A DNA stretch of 11,354 bases from JABMNX01 sp964625905 (GTDB lineage: Bacteria; Patescibacteriota; Minisyncoccia; Phycocordibacterales; JABMNX01): positions 1 to 11,354 of the forward strand of contig CAZVBS010000020.1 in the NCBI GenBank assembly GCA_964625905.1, read 5' to 3'. The notes beneath the pieces are model-generated. The model was not told the DNA's origin, did not search any database, and saw nothing but the letters and a program-made list of their open reading frames with translations. A program made the position numbers and the translations under genes. Of this stretch, positions 1-5,859 are shown in pieces (position 1 is the stretch's first letter; each line of letters opens with the position of its first letter).

Positions 1-902
1 ATTTTTTCTCCATCAACCTCTTCTGGTGCACCAATTCCTTTTGGTGTTTTTAATATTATTACAGGCCACCTTGGTGAGACTACATCGACGCCCTTTCTTG
101 CATCATTTTGTATGTCAGTAATTCTTTTATATGCGTTATCGAACACATCTATACCTTGTTCATATATATCTTTATCAATTTCTGAATCAATAAAGTATGG
201 GTAATATCCAAGTCCTTCAAAAAACTTTCGTATATCTTCATCTTCCATTCTTCCAAACACTGTAGGTCCAGATATCTTATAACCATTTAAGTGTAGGATA
301 GGGAGTACAGCACCATCGCCATTTTTCGATGGGTTTATAAATCTATTAGCATTCCAGCTAGCCGCAAGGGGCCCTGTTTCAGATTCTCCATCACCAATTA
401 AGCACACAGTTATTAGATTTGGGTTATCGAGTACTGTACCGTACGAGACAGATAGGGAATAGCCTAGTTCTCCTCCTTCAAGGACTACTCCTGGTGCTTG
501 TGGATTTAAGTGTGATGGATATCCGTACGGAGTTGAGAAATCCTTACACATAGCTTCAATACCTTTACGTGTATACGGGTTTCTGTCCGGATATACTTTT
601 GTTAGTGATTTTTCAACAAATAGGTTTGCCTGAAATGCTGGGAAGCCGTGTCCAGGACCAACAACAAACAGGTAGTCTTTATCAGTTTTGTTTATTAGGC
701 GATTAATGTTTGCATATACAAAATTAATACCAGGACATGTACCCCAATGTCCGAGTAGTCTGTGTTTTATATGTTCGGACGTAAGTTTTTTATCAAGGAA
801 GAAGTTGTCGCGCAAGAAAACCTGTGCCACTGACAGGTAGTCTGTTAGTTGTGTATATTTACGTAGTGTTTCTGCCTCTTTACTTGGTGCGCTTGTAGCC
901 AT
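1..902 (-). CDS. xfp: Xylulose-5-P/fructose-6-P phosphoketolase, N-terminal part
   Basis: Thiamine-diphosphate enzyme that splits xylulose-5-P or fructose-6-P with phosphate to acetyl-phosphate plus glyceraldehyde-3-P or erythrose-4-P, in the cytoplasm. The first 300 residues are visible (the family is about 800), and the reading frame runs off the left edge. Family motifs are clear: GHWGTCPG near residue 51, GPGHG near 82, the ThDP/Mg segment GDGESETGPLAASW near 170-183, then DGAVLPILHLNGYKI near 196-210. The next residues are GPT where I recall NPT as usual. The ATG at 902 is chosen because a perfect extended -10 lies just upstream and the protein starts like its family. In fermentative CPR cells this would feed substrate-level ATP synthesis through acetyl-phosphate. 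Family assignment is secure; substrate preference is not visible. Confidence 0.95.
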   Translation of the reverse strand, partial: MATSAPSKEAETLRKYTQLTDYLSVAQVFLRDNFFLDKKLTSEHIKHRLLGHWGTCPGINFVYANINRLINKTDKDYLFVVGPGHGFPAFQANLFVEKSLTKVYPDRNPYTRKGIEAMCKDFSTPYGYPSHLNPQAPGVVLEGGELGYSLSVSYGTVLDNPNLITVCLIGDGESETGPLAASWNANRFINPSKNGDGAVLPILHLNGYKISGPTVFGRMEDEDIRKFFEGLGYYPYFIDSEIDKDIYEQGIDVFDNAYKRITDIQNDARKGVDVVSPRWPVIILKTPKGIGAPEEVDGEK

Positions 903-909
903 TAACGAA

Positions 910-918
910 ATTATATCA
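910..918 (-). promoter_or_regulatory. Extended -10 promoter of xfp, predicted leaderless
   Basis: On the minus strand TGATATAAT is a perfect TGn-TATAAT element. Counting 7 nt from its last T puts transcription start at 903, one base before the ATG. There is no purine-rich Shine-Dalgarno site and no good -35 box. The transcript is therefore inferred to be leaderless. Confidence 0.6.
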
Positions 919-976
919 TTAAGTTAGAAGCATTGTAGCTTACTTGCTAAGTTTTATAGCCACATCTTATTTTGAT

Positions 977-1147
977 TTGACATAACTGAACCATGGTGGC
1001 ACATTTTAATTAGAGTAATTGTTTTTCAGAAAATGGGTATAAAAAATGTCTATTCATAGCTAAGTGACATTCGACGTCACCAAGATTTAAATGTAGAGCT
1101 TAGATAAGCCAAAATAAACAGCCAGACTACTCTGGCTGTTTATTTTT
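977..1147 (+). other. Possible orphan transcription unit (candidate small RNA)
   Basis: A consensus TTGACA occurs at 977-982. The -10 is poor: TGGCACATT at about 997-1005, or a TATAAA at 1037. The stretch ends at a very strong terminator hairpin that no protein gene on the plus strand uses. Inside there is a short stem GTGAC/GTCAC around 1066-1082 and CTAAG/CTTAG near 1061 and 1099. No ORF is credible. It resembles no RNA family I recognise; the terminator may instead serve read-through from the minus side. Apart from this, 919-1111 shows nothing recognisable. Confidence 0.22.
1112..1147. terminator. Strong bidirectional Rho-independent terminator
   Basis: A perfect 15-bp stem (arms 1112-1126 and 1131-1145, loop CTAC) with core CAGCCAGA/TCTGGCTG. 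It is flanked by A-rich sequence on the left and T-rich on the right, so it works in both directions. It separates xfp from the ssrA side. Confidence 0.85.
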
Positions 1148-1158
1148 GGCGATTTTTA

Positions 1159-1330
1159 ATGGAACTCGTTTTGAGAAACGAGTGTTTTTTGTTTTTCGAT
1201 TCATGGAATCGGTCACTCGTCACTAACCATTTTGCTCCACGCACTCGCAAAATACTAAGTGCGCTCGACCCCGCCTCACTGTCGTACTCGCTTCACTCCG
1301 TGCGACATGTTCCGGCTTTCGATTCCCGCC
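1159..1330. repeat. Cluster of small intergenic hairpins with CTCGCTTC-type cores
   Basis: A non-coding stretch packed with short inverted repeats. ACTCGTTT-TGAG-AAACGAGT is a perfect 8-bp stem near 1164-1183. CGATTC-ATG-GAATCG lies near 1197-1211, and the pair ATTTTGC/GCAAAAT near 1230-1254. GTCGTAC/GTGCGAC near 1281-1306 encloses TCGCTTCACTCC. The same purine-biased GAAGCGAG type of sequence recurs beside tRNA-Ile at 6910-7003. Any ORF here would end in the peptide that arises from antisense tRNA T-arms, so I treat it as non-coding. It could be decayed RNA genes or a CPR intergenic repeat family. Confidence 0.6.
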
Positions 1331-1429
1331 CACAAAGTGTCTTAACACTTTGTTCGTCTCCACTGAAAAAACAAAAAGCGCCAGTAAGGCGCTTAATGTT
1401 TTTAATCAGTGGAGACGGCGGGAATCGAA
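1318..1429. repeat. Inverted copy of the tmRNA 3' end, split by a hairpin
   Basis: The last 24 nt of the tmRNA region (minus strand, 1406-1429) read TTCGATTCCCGCC followed by GTCTCCACTGA. On the plus strand the same two blocks occur at 1318-1330 and 1355-1366, both exact. They are separated by a perfect 9-bp hairpin ACAAAGTGT-CTTA-ACACTTTGT at 1332-1353. The break falls exactly at the T-stem/acceptor-stem junction. The ssrA terminator lies between the two inverted arms. Confidence 0.85.
1364..1394 (-). terminator. Terminator of ssrA
   Basis: On the minus strand AAGCGCC-TTACT-GGCGCTT (1376-1394) is followed by a T-rich run with one G, starting 16 nt after the mature 3' end of the tmRNA. Confidence 0.85.
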
Positions 1430-1807
1430 CCCGCGTTCAATGAAGGGCTTATGGATGAATCTACAAAGGTGTAGTTTATTTTTTCTACTCGAAAGTAGAT
1501 TTAAACTTTATATGTATAAAACAAACAAAATCATATAAAGTCGAGTTTCTTGAGTTCGGTTGTAAGTCGAAACATTCTTACTTCCTAGACCGATGTTTAT
1601 GACATCAAGCAAATCGTATCGGACGTCTGATTTGTTGATGGTCGCTTAGGCCTGAGCGTAAGCGAACTGGAAGTCTTTCATCTGAAAAGGTGAAAGCATT
1701 CCGAGTGCAGATTTTTTTGCATCTACATGTTCCAGCTTTTTAAGAAGTTCTGGTCTTCTACCTTGCACATACATATGCTAACGACACTGTCGAAGCCGAT
1801 CATCCCC
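1410..1807 (-). ncRNA. ssrA: Transfer-messenger RNA (tmRNA, 10Sa RNA)
   Basis: tmRNA rescues stalled ribosomes together with SmpB: it acts as alanyl-tRNA, then as a short mRNA for a degradation tag. The 5' end GGGGATGATCGGCTTCGACAG matches the tmRNA consensus and pairs with the 3' acceptor strand CGTCTCC with two G-U wobbles. The T-arm is GCGGG-TTCGATT-CCCGC, with discriminator A at 1410 and no encoded CCA. Pseudoknot PK1 is visible just before the tag: AGAAG pairs with CTTCT and CCAG with CTGG. Further 3' hairpins include CTTTATATG/CATATAAAG and TCTACT-TTCG-AGTAGA. Length is about 398 nt in one piece, not permuted. smpB lies about 440 bp upstream on the same strand, so the trans-translation pair is clustered. 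It has its own promoter and terminator. Confidence 0.95.
1646..1720 (-). other. tmRNA tag-peptide reading frame
   Basis: The likely resume codon is GCA at 1720, preceded by GTAGAT, which resembles the UAGNN context before the E. coli resume codon. The frame gives 24 residues starting AKKSALG and ending FAYAQA, then TAA. This is long for a tag, and it ends in AYAQA rather than the usual ALAA. The hydrophobic, small-residue C-terminus is still what ClpXP- or FtsH-type proteases recognise. An internal GCA at codon 5 could be an alternative resume codon. Confidence 0.75.
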
Positions 1808-1844
1808 CGTCTTCAATCTGACTTTAGTCAGATTGAAGACGGGG
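1805..1844. repeat. Perfect 18-bp hairpin overlapping the tmRNA 5' end
   Basis: Arms 1805-1822 and 1827-1844 (core GTCTTCAATCTGAC) are exact inverted repeats around a 4-nt loop. On the transcribed strand the 3' arm ends three bases inside the mature tmRNA, so the hairpin would compete with the acceptor stem in the precursor. It is likely a processing or folding element, but could also attenuate transcription. Confidence 0.85.
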
Positions 1845-1867
1845 AAGTATATATACAGTATTTATTA

Positions 1868-1876
1868 TTTATATCA
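1868..1876 (-). promoter_or_regulatory. Extended -10 promoter of ssrA
   Basis: Minus-strand TGATATAAA matches the TGnTATAAT class and shares TGATATA with the xfp and patatin promoters. Start is predicted near 1861, giving a precursor with about 54 nt of 5' leader that contains the 18-bp hairpin. A second TATACT closer to the gene is an alternative. Confidence 0.5.
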
Positions 1877-1882
1877 GTACCG

Positions 1883-1928
1883 AAAAGTGGGGCGGAATGC
1901 TTGTGCAAGTTTGCACAAGCATTCCGCC
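1883..1928 (-). terminator. Long perfect hairpin after the 75-codon gene, probable terminator
   Basis: Arms 1891-1907 and 1912-1928 form an exact 17-bp stem (core GGCGGAATGC) with loop AGTT (AACT on the minus strand). It lies 21 bp after the stop of the 75-codon gene and is followed on the minus strand by CCACTTTTC, a weak T tract. It therefore probably terminates or protects that transcript before the ssrA promoter. Confidence 0.6.
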
Positions 1929-1949
1929 GGGTGGCTGAGATGATCAGGT

Positions 1950-2177
1950 CTACAAGACCTTAATTATCTTGGTTAATTCCCGGGGTTCTTCACCGGCGCC
2001 GAGGGTCTCGTCCTCTCTTGGAAAATAGTCCCTTGAATGCACGACTGTCATTTGGAGGCAGCCGTCTTCGATGCGGTCACCTTTTTCAAGGTCACATGCG
2101 TGGACTGGCTTCGGGGGCACTTTAGGGATGTTGAACCCTCTTTTTTGGACATGAAAGTCTGGATTTCTTCTCGGCAT
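1950..2177 (-). CDS. Small protein of unknown function, 75 aa
   Basis: I do not recognise this protein. It is hydrophilic and Pro/charge-rich. It begins MPRRNPDF, contains a possible small beta segment near residues 30-48 (LEKGDRIEDGCLQMTVVHS), and has two Cys (28 and 40). There is no signal peptide and no membrane segment. Support for a real gene: a strong AAGGGGG Shine-Dalgarno 7 bases before the ATG, sensible codon use, a -10 TATAAT just after smpB, and a long terminator hairpin after the stop. Its GC content is visibly higher than that of smpB and the patatin gene upstream, so it may be acquired. Its place between smpB and ssrA could hint at ribosome rescue, but nothing in the protein shows that. 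Confidence 0.6.
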   Translation of the reverse strand: MPRRNPDFHVQKRGFNIPKVPPKPVHACDLEKGDRIEDGCLQMTVVHSRDYFPREDETLGAGEEPRELTKIIKVL

Positions 2178-2237
2178 GATATATCCCCCTTCGAGATATT
2201 TGATTTCGTGACGGAATTACCACTTTTCGATACTCGT

Positions 2238-2243
2238 ATTATA
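2238..2243 (-). promoter_or_regulatory. -10 element for the 75-codon gene
   Basis: Minus-strand TATAAT starts 3 bp after the smpB stop codon. No convincing -35 and no TGn extension are seen. Start near 2231 would give a leader of about 54 nt carrying the Shine-Dalgarno AAGGGGG at 2185-2191. Confidence 0.4.
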
Positions 2244-2246
2244 TTT

Positions 2247-2693
2247 TCAACGTGCTTGTTTCATTTGTCGTTCAATCGCTTTCTTTGTATCGCGTTCTTT
2301 TATAACTTCGCGTTTGTCGCGCTTTTTCTTACCTTTTGCGATTGCAATCTCGAGCTTCAAATTTCGTCCTTTATTATACACTGAAATAGGTGCTATTGTC
2401 AATCCTCTCTGAGACTCTGCATCAGATAGTTCACCAAGCTCTTTCTTGTTCAAAAGTAGTTTACGTGTTCGTTCTGCGTCATAACTTTTAGGTGTGTTTG
2501 CTGCCTGATATGGTGGTATAGTTGCGCCAACGAGAAATGCTTCATCTCCTCTCACAACCACGTGAGACCCTTCAAGTGAGCCTTGTTTACTGCGTAGGGA
2601 TTTCACTTCATAACCCAAAAGTTCCAAACCTGCTTCGAAGGTCTTAAGTATTTCAAAGTCGAAATGAACCTTTTTGTTTTTAATTAGTGCCAT
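2247..2693 (-). CDS. smpB: SsrA-binding protein SmpB
   Basis: Binds the tRNA-like domain of tmRNA, delivers it to stalled ribosomes, and stands in for the missing codon-anticodon helix. It has 148 residues, normal for the family. Visible signatures are the N-terminal NKK-HFDF segment, the tmRNA-binding beta-barrel motif YEVKSLRSKQGSL near 28-40, RTRKLLLNKKEL near 75-86, and the basic tail KGKKKRDKRE near 120-129 that inserts in the mRNA channel. The ATG lies 4 nt after the patatin stop, with no Shine-Dalgarno and no clear promoter between. It is therefore probably co-transcribed and translationally coupled to the patatin gene. Its RNA partner ssrA is encoded about 440 bp downstream on the same strand. 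Confidence 0.96.
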   Translation of the reverse strand: MALIKNKKVHFDFEILKTFEAGLELLGYEVKSLRSKQGSLEGSHVVVRGDEAFLVGATIPPYQAANTPKSYDAERTRKLLLNKKELGELSDAESQRGLTIAPISVYNKGRNLKLEIAIAKGKKKRDKREVIKERDTKKAIERQMKQAR

Positions 2694-2697
2694 AATT

Positions 2698-3543
2698 TTA
2701 TTGAAGTAATTTCTTCAATTCATTACTTGCTATAACATCATCATATCCCATTTGATATGTTTTTTTGAGTCGTATTTTAGAATTATTAAACATGCTCGCA
2801 TAAAGTCCATGTCTTGGTTTTATGTATATAATATTTTTATCCTCCACGATTGTTTTATTTTTCTTATCATTATATAGATAGTTTTTTAAAATAACCTTAA
2901 TATGACCTGGTGTAAATAAGGCATATATTCGTAATAATATGAATTCTATTTTTGATTTAATAATAGATGAATTATCTATTAATATTACTATGTCTGCACC
3001 TACGTCTCTTGCTTTGTTTATGCTTTTATTGATATTAGTACCCATAAAACCATCCATATATCTATTACCATTTATGCGAACAGTTTTATTGGACACAAGT
3101 GGCATTGTTTTTGACGCTATTAATATTTTACGTATGTCGTAGTAACTATCATTACTGTAATATTCAATTAAACCATTTTCTAGATTTCTTACTTCTATAA
3201 AGTATTTTATAGAAGTATTTTTTAATAAATTTATATTTAGTTTAGCTTTTTTATTAAAGATAGTTTCAGCTAGATAATCTAAGTCTATTATATTCCACAC
3301 GCGCCACAAGGATATAAACTCTTTTGTTGACAGTAGATTAAGCCATATTTTTTTTATAAAATCGTATTGTTTTGTTACAAAATAAGCAACAGTACCAGCA
3401 CTGCCAGAGCTACCAATTACAACATGTGGTTCTGTTAAATTATATTTTTCTACTAATGCTATAAGAGCACCTGCGCTGTAAGCACATCTCATACCGCCAC
3501 CAGAACATATAATACCTATTTTACTATTTCCTCGCGTATTCAT
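2698..3543 (-). CDS. Patatin-like phospholipase/acyl hydrolase
   Basis: Patatin-fold serine hydrolase with a Ser-Asp dyad, 281 residues, cytoplasmic or membrane-associated. The oxyanion loop is GGGMRCAYSAG (residues 15-25). The nucleophile is probably Ser48 in SGSAG (46-50), so the first Gly of GxSxG is replaced by Ser. Catalytic Asp164 lies in YMDGF, with ASKTMPLV before it as in the family (RssA/YjjU type). No signal peptide is seen; the hydrophobic stretch near 199-212 may be an interfacial helix. Codon use is extremely AT-rich (many ATA, AAT, AAA), unlike smpB and ftsH beside it, which suggests a different history. It heads a short operon with smpB. The substrate cannot be told. The ATG sits 1 nt after the predicted transcription start. 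Confidence 0.88.
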   Translation of the reverse strand: MNTRGNSKIGIICSGGGMRCAYSAGALIALVEKYNLTEPHVVIGSSGSAGTVAYFVTKQYDFIKKIWLNLLSTKEFISLWRVWNIIDLDYLAETIFNKKAKLNINLLKNTSIKYFIEVRNLENGLIEYYSNDSYYDIRKILIASKTMPLVSNKTVRINGNRYMDGFMGTNINKSINKARDVGADIVILIDNSSIIKSKIEFILLRIYALFTPGHIKVILKNYLYNDKKNKTIVEDKNIIYIKPRHGLYASMFNNSKIRLKKTYQMGYDDVIASNELKKLLQ

Positions 3544-3550
3544 CTTTAAG

Positions 3551-3559
3551 ACTATATCA
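3551..3559 (-). promoter_or_regulatory. Extended -10 promoter of the patatin-smpB operon, leaderless
   Basis: Minus-strand TGATATAGT. The predicted start is 3544, one base before the ATG. It is divergent from the ftsH promoter; the two -10 boxes are only 34 bp apart, so their polymerase footprints overlap. Confidence 0.6.
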
Positions 3560-3588
3560 TGGAATAGCTTTTGTTTAAGCTGTTTTCG

Positions 3589-3596
3589 TGTATAAT
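3589..3596 (+). promoter_or_regulatory. -10 element of ftsH
   Basis: TATAAT at 3591-3596, preceded by TG with no spacer base. Start is predicted near 3603, 6 nt before the ATG at 3609. The box lies inside the longest open frame of ftsH, which argues against the GTG at 3588 as start. Confidence 0.55.
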
Positions 3597-3608
3597 AATT
3601 CCAAATAT

Positions 3609-5771
3609 ATGAATTTATTTAACAAAAAAAACAAACGAAGTATTAAGAGAAATACAAAGAATAAAAAAGCCTCAAAGGGTGTATTTCTAGGTAATAAATT
3701 AAGAGGTAAAAAGAAACTTTCTGGAAGTGCTCCACAGCTACCTCCAAAGCAACAATTTTTTGCAAATATACTTAGCACCATTCTTATCTTTTTTGTTTTG
3801 GTTACGGTGTATTCTTTCATTGTCGGCAGTAATCAAAAACCAGAAGAGATTCCAATTTCACAACTTGCACTCGATATTGAAGAGGGGATAGTTTCTACTA
3901 TATCGGTAAGCGGTGAAGAAGTAGAGATTATATATGTGGTTGTAGATTTAGTTGACGATTCCTCCCAAGGAATCGCGTCTGATATTTCGCAAAATATCAC
4001 GTCCAAAGACGGATCATCATCACAAGACATCATTTCTGATTCCTCGCAAGGAATCATGTCCGGAGACCAAGACCAATCATCTGACTCAGAAGAAAAAGAA
4101 GTACTTGGAGTCGTTAAGAAATCAAAGAAAGAAGTCGGAACTGCTCTTACGGAGACGCTTGTTAACTACGGTGTTACGAAAGAACAATTAAACTTAGTAA
4201 GTATTGAAATAAAGAACCCAAGCGGATTCCGTTTTTGGTTCTTAGCTCTTGCTCCGTTTTTGTTACCACTTCTACTTATTATATTTTTAATCTGGTTCTT
4301 ATCACGACAAGTAAAAGGGTCTGGCATGCAAGCGTTCTCTTTTGGTAAATCAAAAGCTCGCATCATTGACCCAAATGATAAAAGTAAAAAAATAACATTC
4401 AAAGATGTTGCTGGCGCTAAGGAAGCAAAAGAAGAACTCATTGAGATAGTAGATTTCTTAAAGAATCCCAAGAAGTTTTTAAGCATTGGAGCCCAGATAC
4501 CTAAAGGGATAATGCTTATGGGAGCACCTGGTACAGGTAAAACACTACTTGCTAGAGCTGTTGCAGGTGAAGCAGGAGTACCATTTTTCTCAATTTCAGG
4601 TTCTGAATTTGTTGAGATGTTTGTTGGTGTTGGAGCATCACGTGTACGCGACTTGTTTGAACTTGCAAAGAAGACAGCACCAGCAATAATATTTGTTGAT
4701 GAAATAGATGCAGTTGGACGAGTGCGAGGAACCGGAGTTGGTGGAGGAAACGACGAACGAGAGCAAACACTTAACCAAATCCTTGTTGAAATGGATGGCT
4801 TCGAGCCAAACGAAAAAGTGATTGTTATGGCAGCGACTAACCGACCAGACGTACTTGACCCAGCACTTCTTCGCCCAGGACGATTCGACAGACGCGTCAC
4901 AATCGATCTTCCAGATAGAAAAGATAGAGAGGAAATTCTTAAAATCCACGCTCGCAAAAAACCACTTTACGACGATGTTAGTCTTGAGGTAATTGCAGAA
5001 CGTACTCCAGGATTCTCTGGAGCAGACCTGTATTCACTTATGAATGAGGGAGCTATCTTAACTGCACGAGAAGACAGAAAAGAAGTAACACAATATGATC
5101 TTATACGCTCAATCGAGAAAGTGATGCTTGGTCCAGAAAGAAAGAGTCATGTACTTAATAAAAAAGAAAAGAAGATAACCGCATATCATGAAGCAGGACA
5201 CGCGCTTGTAGGAAGCGTACTTCCTTATGCTGATCCTATTCATAAGATTTCTATTATTTCACGAGGTCGCGCTGCTGGGTATACTCTAAAGTTACCCTTT
5301 GAAGATAAGAGAATGCAGTCAAAGAAAGAATATCTTGATGATATAGCAATGACTCTTGGTGGATATATTGCAGAGCAAATGGTGTTTAGTGATATCACCA
5401 CAGGACCATCAAATGATCTTCAGGTATTAACAGCACTTGCCAGAGATATGGTAACTAAATATGGAATGTCGGATAAGGTTGGACCAATTGCACTTGAGGG
5501 AGATGGCGGACGTCCTATTATGGGAGTCGGAGTCCAAGGAAAAGGATATTCAGAAAAAGTGTCTGCAGAGATTGATACAGAGGTGCATAGTATAATCGAC
5601 GGGGCATATAAGAAAGCTGAAGATATTCTTATTAAGTATCGTGATGCTCTTGATGCAATAGCAAACAGACTAATTGAAGTTGAAAATATTGAAAGGGAAG
5701 AGTTTGAACAGCTTCTCATTGCTCACGGTATAATTCCAAAGAAAAAAGAAGATATAGAGCATAGTAAGTAA
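3609..5771 (+). CDS. ftsH: ATP-dependent zinc metalloprotease FtsH
   Basis: Membrane-anchored AAA+ hexameric protease that degrades misfolded membrane proteins and some tmRNA-tagged proteins. It has 720 residues from the ATG at 3609; an in-frame GTG at 3588 would add 7 but overlaps the -10 box. Order (ATG numbering): basic N-terminus, first membrane helix about 53-73, extracytoplasmic loop to about 205 containing Ser/Asp-rich repeats at 117-151, second membrane helix about 208-232. Then come Walker A GAPGTGKT (305-312), pore segment FVEMFVGVG, Walker B FVDEID (362-367), second region of homology NRPDVLDPALLRPGRFDR (411-428), zinc site HEAGH (527-531) and third ligand Asp603 in SNDLQ. All catalytic residues are present. 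The N-terminal loop is longer than in E. coli FtsH. Transcription is divergent from the patatin-smpB operon. Confidence 0.97.
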   Translation: MNLFNKKNKRSIKRNTKNKKASKGVFLGNKLRGKKKLSGSAPQLPPKQQFFANILSTILIFFVLVTVYSFIVGSNQKPEEIPISQLALDIEEGIVSTISVSGEEVEIIYVVVDLVDDSSQGIASDISQNITSKDGSSSQDIISDSSQGIMSGDQDQSSDSEEKEVLGVVKKSKKEVGTALTETLVNYGVTKEQLNLVSIEIKNPSGFRFWFLALAPFLLPLLLIIFLIWFLSRQVKGSGMQAFSFGKSKARIIDPNDKSKKITFKDVAGAKEAKEELIEIVDFLKNPKKFLSIGAQIPKGIMLMGAPGTGKTLLARAVAGEAGVPFFSISGSEFVEMFVGVGASRVRDLFELAKKTAPAIIFVDEIDAVGRVRGTGVGGGNDEREQTLNQILVEMDGFEPNEKVIVMAATNRPDVLDPALLRPGRFDRRVTIDLPDRKDREEILKIHARKKPLYDDVSLEVIAERTPGFSGADLYSLMNEGAILTAREDRKEVTQYDLIRSIEKVMLGPERKSHVLNKKEKKITAYHEAGHALVGSVLPYADPIHKISIISRGRAAGYTLKLPFEDKRMQSKKEYLDDIAMTLGGYIAEQMVFSDITTGPSNDLQVLTALARDMVTKYGMSDKVGPIALEGDGGRPIMGVGVQGKGYSEKVSAEIDTEVHSIIDGAYKKAEDILIKYRDALDAIANRLIEVENIEREEFEQLLIAHGIIPKKKEDIEHSK
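3957..4055 (+). repeat. Palindromic 24-bp coding repeats inside ftsH
   Basis: The loop encodes four imperfect 8-residue units: DSSQGIAS, DISQNITS, then after KDG SSSQDIIS, and DSSQGIMS. Three units begin with an 18-bp perfect hairpin: GATTCCT-CCCA-AGGAATC (3957-3974), GATATTT-CGCA-AAATATC (3981-3998) and GATTCCT-CGCA-AGGAATC (4038-4055). The middle one has different arms that are still perfectly complementary and still encode D-x-S-Q-x-I. Confidence 0.9.
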
Positions 5772-5830
5772 TCCTTAATTTACTATAATATTAAAGAACA
5801 TAGTAGATAGGTTTACTATATAAAGAAGTT

Positions 5831-5859
5831 ACGGCGTCCTCTCAAAAAGAGGACGCCGT
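5831..5859. terminator. Convergent terminator of ftsH and the EEP gene
   Basis: A 12-bp perfect stem ACGGCGTCCTCT/AGAGGACGCCGT with loop CAAAA lies between convergent genes. T tracts are short on both sides (TTTCG on plus, AACTTCTTT on minus). The stop codon of the minus-strand gene lies in the loop. Confidence 0.7.

Larger units (their letters stand above)
1878..2232. repeat. 13-bp inverted repeats flanking the 75-codon gene
   Basis: TACCGAAAAGTGG on the plus strand at 1878-1890 and TATCGAAAAGTGG on the minus strand at 2232-2220 match at 12 of 13 bases. They enclose the gene with its leader and terminator. They could be ends of a small inserted cassette or chance; no target duplication was found. 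Confidence 0.4.

Noticed and set aside
1159..1443. 94-codon plus-strand frame ending GGNRTRVQ
   Set aside because: It crosses the hairpin cluster, the ssrA terminator and the antisense of the tmRNA T-arm; that peptide end is the usual by-product of tRNA-like sequence.
1727..1963. 78-codon plus-strand frame
   Set aside because: It runs antisense through tmRNA and both long hairpins; non-coding.
3588..3608. GTG start for ftsH
   Set aside because: The TATAAT box overlaps these codons, so the mRNA is expected to begin after them.
3957..4055. CRISPR-like array
   Set aside because: Units are in frame, adjacent, palindromic and encode protein repeats; there are no spacers of constant length.
4166..4957. 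263-codon minus-strand frame within ftsH
   Set aside because: Shadow of the conserved AAA+ domain; low-complexity Ser-rich translation and no start context.
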